DNA of 6,821 nucleotides, from contig CABIXM010000017.1 in NCBI GenBank assembly GCA_902362725.1, positions 65,802-72,622 on the forward strand, in the 5' to 3' direction. Under the pieces are notes generated by a model. The model saw nothing but the letters and a program-made list of their open reading frames with translations. It had not been told where the DNA came from and did no database searches. The first letter of the stretch is position 1; the number at the start of each line of letters is the position of its first letter. A program made the position numbers and the translations under genes. Source of the stretch: Clostridiaceae bacterium (GTDB lineage: Bacteria > Bacillota > Clostridia > Lachnospirales > Lachnospiraceae). Of the stretch, positions 5,123 to 6,821 are shown piece by piece.

Positions 5123-6821
5123 AGGCTGCTCACTTCCTCCGGCTTCGTCGTCATAATGCGGTAAAGCTCGGTATCTTTCGGGAAATGGTCTACAAAGGGA
5201 AGCACCACATTCCCATAAAAGATAAGTCCCTCGCCTGCTTCGGTGTGGGTTACATACTTCATCTGCTGTGGGCTGATATTTAACTGCTTTGCAAGGATAG
5301 CCCGGTCGCCCTGTGCCTGATTGAGCATGAGGACAAAATCAGAGTTTTCAAAGATATTTTCCACCTCGCGGGAAGCAAGCAAGTCCTTAATGTTCTGCGT
5401 GATAGCTGTGGGTATGCCTCCCCATTTTCTAAAACGCTTCCAAATCTCCACACTGTAAGCGGCGGTCTGTTCCTCTTTTAAGAGCAAGTGAAATTCGTCC
5501 ATATAGTAGCGGGTAGATTTCTTTTCTGCCCGGTTAATGGTAACGCGGTTCCATATCTGGTCTTGCACAATGAGCATACCTAACTTTTTGAGCTGCTTCC
5601 CAAGCTGCTTAATGTCAAAGCAGACAAGGCGGTTAGAAAGCTCCACATTCGTTCTGTGGTTGAATACGTTAAGACTGCCGGAAACATACAGCTCCAATGC
5701 CGCTGCAATGCGGGCAGCTTCCGGCTCCGGCTGTTTTAACAGCTCGTCGTAAAGGTCGCCCAAGATAGGCATTTTTGCCGGGTCGGGGTCAGCAAGGTAG
5801 TCCCGGTACACATTCCTTACGGCGCGGTCGATGACGGTCTTATCAACGGGCTGCAAGCCCTCCTTGCCGCCAATGACAAGCTCGCAGAGGGACAGGATAA
5901 AATCACTTTTCAGTGCAAGGGGGCTGTCGTCCTCGCTGTAATTAAGGTTCATATCCATAGGGTTCACATACTGGGGCTTGCCGTCCATGCCTTTCCCGGT
6001 CGGGGATAAGCGTATCACTTGCCCGCCAAGCCGCTTGACAAGGGCAAAATACTCGGCTTCCGGGTCGCAGATAAAAATATCATCGTCAGTAATGAGAAAG
6101 GCGTTTGTGATTTCCCGCTTTGCCGCAAAGGATTTTCCGCTGCCCGGTGTTCCCAAGATAAGCCCATTCGGGTTTTTAAGCTGCTTGCGGTCGCAGAGTA
6201 TCATGTTGTTGCTTAAAGCGTTCAGCCCATAATACAGGGCAGACCCGGTCTGAAATAGCTCCTGCGTGATGAACGGGATAAAAATAGCGGTGCTTGATGT
6301 GGTAAGTCCCCGTTGTATCGGGATAAGGTTCTCCCCCAAAGGGATAGAGGACATCAGCCCCGCTTCCTGCTGATAGTCAAGACGGGTCAGGGCGCAGTTG
6401 TATTTCTGTGCAATGCCCGCCGCCGCGAAAATGTCATTTTCCAGTTTCCGCTTCGTGTCTGCCATGTTTACCACAAGGAACGTGAGAAGAAACATTCGCT
6501 CGTTGCGGCTCTGTAAATCCTGCAACAGGTTCTTTGCTTCATTTCCAAAGGTGGCAAGGTCGGACGGAATTATATCCATATCGTAACCGCTTCTAACCGC
6601 TTTTTTCTGTTCCTCAATCTTCATCTTGTCAAGGTCAGTGATTTTGCGCTTAATGGTCTTGATTGCTTCCGACTGGTCGATACTTTTAATGTGGAGATTG
6701 ACAATAACGCCTGTTTCCAAGTCCAACATATCCGCTAAGATACGGTCGTTAAGCTCCGGCGCAAGGATTTCAAGGAAGCTCGCCGCGCCGATTTTCTTCC
6801 CCATGCGGAAATATCTGCCCT
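5119..6821 (-). CDS. virB4: VirB4-like type IV secretion ATPase (CD1110-like), N-terminus cut by window edge
   Basis: This is the conserved motor ATPase of type IV secretion, a cytoplasmic, membrane-associated protein that powers channel assembly and transfer. The frame stays open through base 6821, and residues YFR precede the first in-window ATG (6804). That ATG has no ribosome binding site, and its following sequence (MGKKIGAASFLEILAPELND) is mid-protein in the family. The true start therefore lies outside the window; family members run to about 800 residues, so roughly 230 are missing. Counting from that ATG, the end of the N-terminal VirB4 domain occupies about 1-200. Walker A is GTPGSGKS (218-225, bases 6153-6130). 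DPEAEYFALV (247-256) follows, then Walker B YYMDEFHLLL (433-442) with Asp436-Glu437, and the TAITQN motif (466-471). The stop overlaps the CHAP start as ATGA. No damage is seen in the visible part. The family is clear; the symbol is used in the homologue sense. Confidence 0.95.
   Translation of the reverse strand, partial: GRYFRMGKKIGAASFLEILAPELNDRILADMLDLETGVIVNLHIKSIDQSEAIKTIKRKITDLDKMKIEEQKKAVRSGYDMDIIPSDLATFGNEAKNLLQDLQSRNERMFLLTFLVVNMADTKRKLENDIFAAAGIAQKYNCALTRLDYQQEAGLMSSIPLGENLIPIQRGLTTSSTAIFIPFITQELFQTGSALYYGLNALSNNMILCDRKQLKNPNGLILGTPGSGKSFAAKREITNAFLITDDDIFICDPEAEYFALVKRLGGQVIRLSPTGKGMDGKPQYVNPMDMNLNYSEDDSPLALKSDFILSLCELVIGGKEGLQPVDKTVIDRAVRNVYRDYLADPDPAKMPILGDLYDELLKQPEPEAARIAAALELYVSGSLNVFNHRTNVELSNRLVCFDIKQLGKQLKKLGMLIVQDQIWNRVTINRAEKKSTRYYMDEFHLLLKEEQTAAYSVEIWKRFRKWGGIPTAITQNIKDLLASREVENIFENSDFVLMLNQAQGDRAILAKQLNISPQQMKYVTHTEAGEGLIFYGNVVLPFVDHFPKDTELYRIMTTKPEEVSSL

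Noticed and set aside
6802..6804. ATG as the true start of the VirB4-like gene
   Set aside because: The frame is open upstream to the window edge (YFR precedes it), there is no ribosome binding site, and the sequence after it is mid-protein in the family.
1..6821. tRNA or rRNA genes, CRISPR arrays, insertion sequences, attachment sites, transfer origin
   Set aside because: Nearly every base is in a supported minus-strand gene, and no cloverleaf, regularly spaced repeats, transposase or terminal inverted repeats were seen.

Overview
The window is a slice of the conjugation module of an integrative and conjugative element of the Tn1549/CTn type found in Firmicutes. All genes lie on the minus strand, so the transcript reads from the right edge to the left. 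The gene order is VirB4-type ATPase, CHAP-domain cell-wall hydrolase, DUF4315 coiled-coil protein, DUF4366 membrane protein, a 61-residue cysteine-rich protein, then a type IA topoisomerase (TopB). This order matches elements such as CTn4 of Clostridioides difficile, where the families carry names like CD1107, CD1108 and CD1110. Base composition is roughly balanced (judged by eye), with strong AGGAGG-type ribosome binding sites. Together with the gene set this points to a Clostridia host, probably a gut commensal such as Lachnospiraceae or Ruminococcaceae. The exact species cannot be read from this window.

Layout from right to left along the transcript: the VirB4-like gene enters from beyond the right edge (its reading frame stays open to base 6821) and ends at 5119. 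It overlaps the CHAP gene (5122-3179) by ATGA. After 31 bases comes DUF4315 (3147-2878), which overlaps DUF4366 (about 2888-2163). DUF4366 overlaps the small cysteine-rich gene (2166-1981) by another ATGA. Fifteen bases later, topB begins at a TTG codon (1965) and runs off the left edge. Coding density is close to 100%, and I saw no promoter, RNA gene, CRISPR array, insertion sequence or attachment site.

Working model, by family knowledge and inference: VirB4 powers assembly and substrate handling of a type IV secretion channel. The membrane-anchored CHAP enzyme opens peptidoglycan locally so the channel can cross the Gram-positive wall. DUF4315 and DUF4366 are probably accessory cytoplasmic and membrane parts of the machine. 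TopB handles topology or decatenation of the transferred or replicating element DNA. The role of the cysteine-rich protein is unknown.

I do not see a wholly new system here. The parts most worth a second look are the cysteine-rich micro-protein lying in frame just ahead of topB, the uncharacterised DUF4366/DUF4315 pair, the very large cytoplasmic part of the CHAP protein, and two RNA-structure candidates inside coding sequence.
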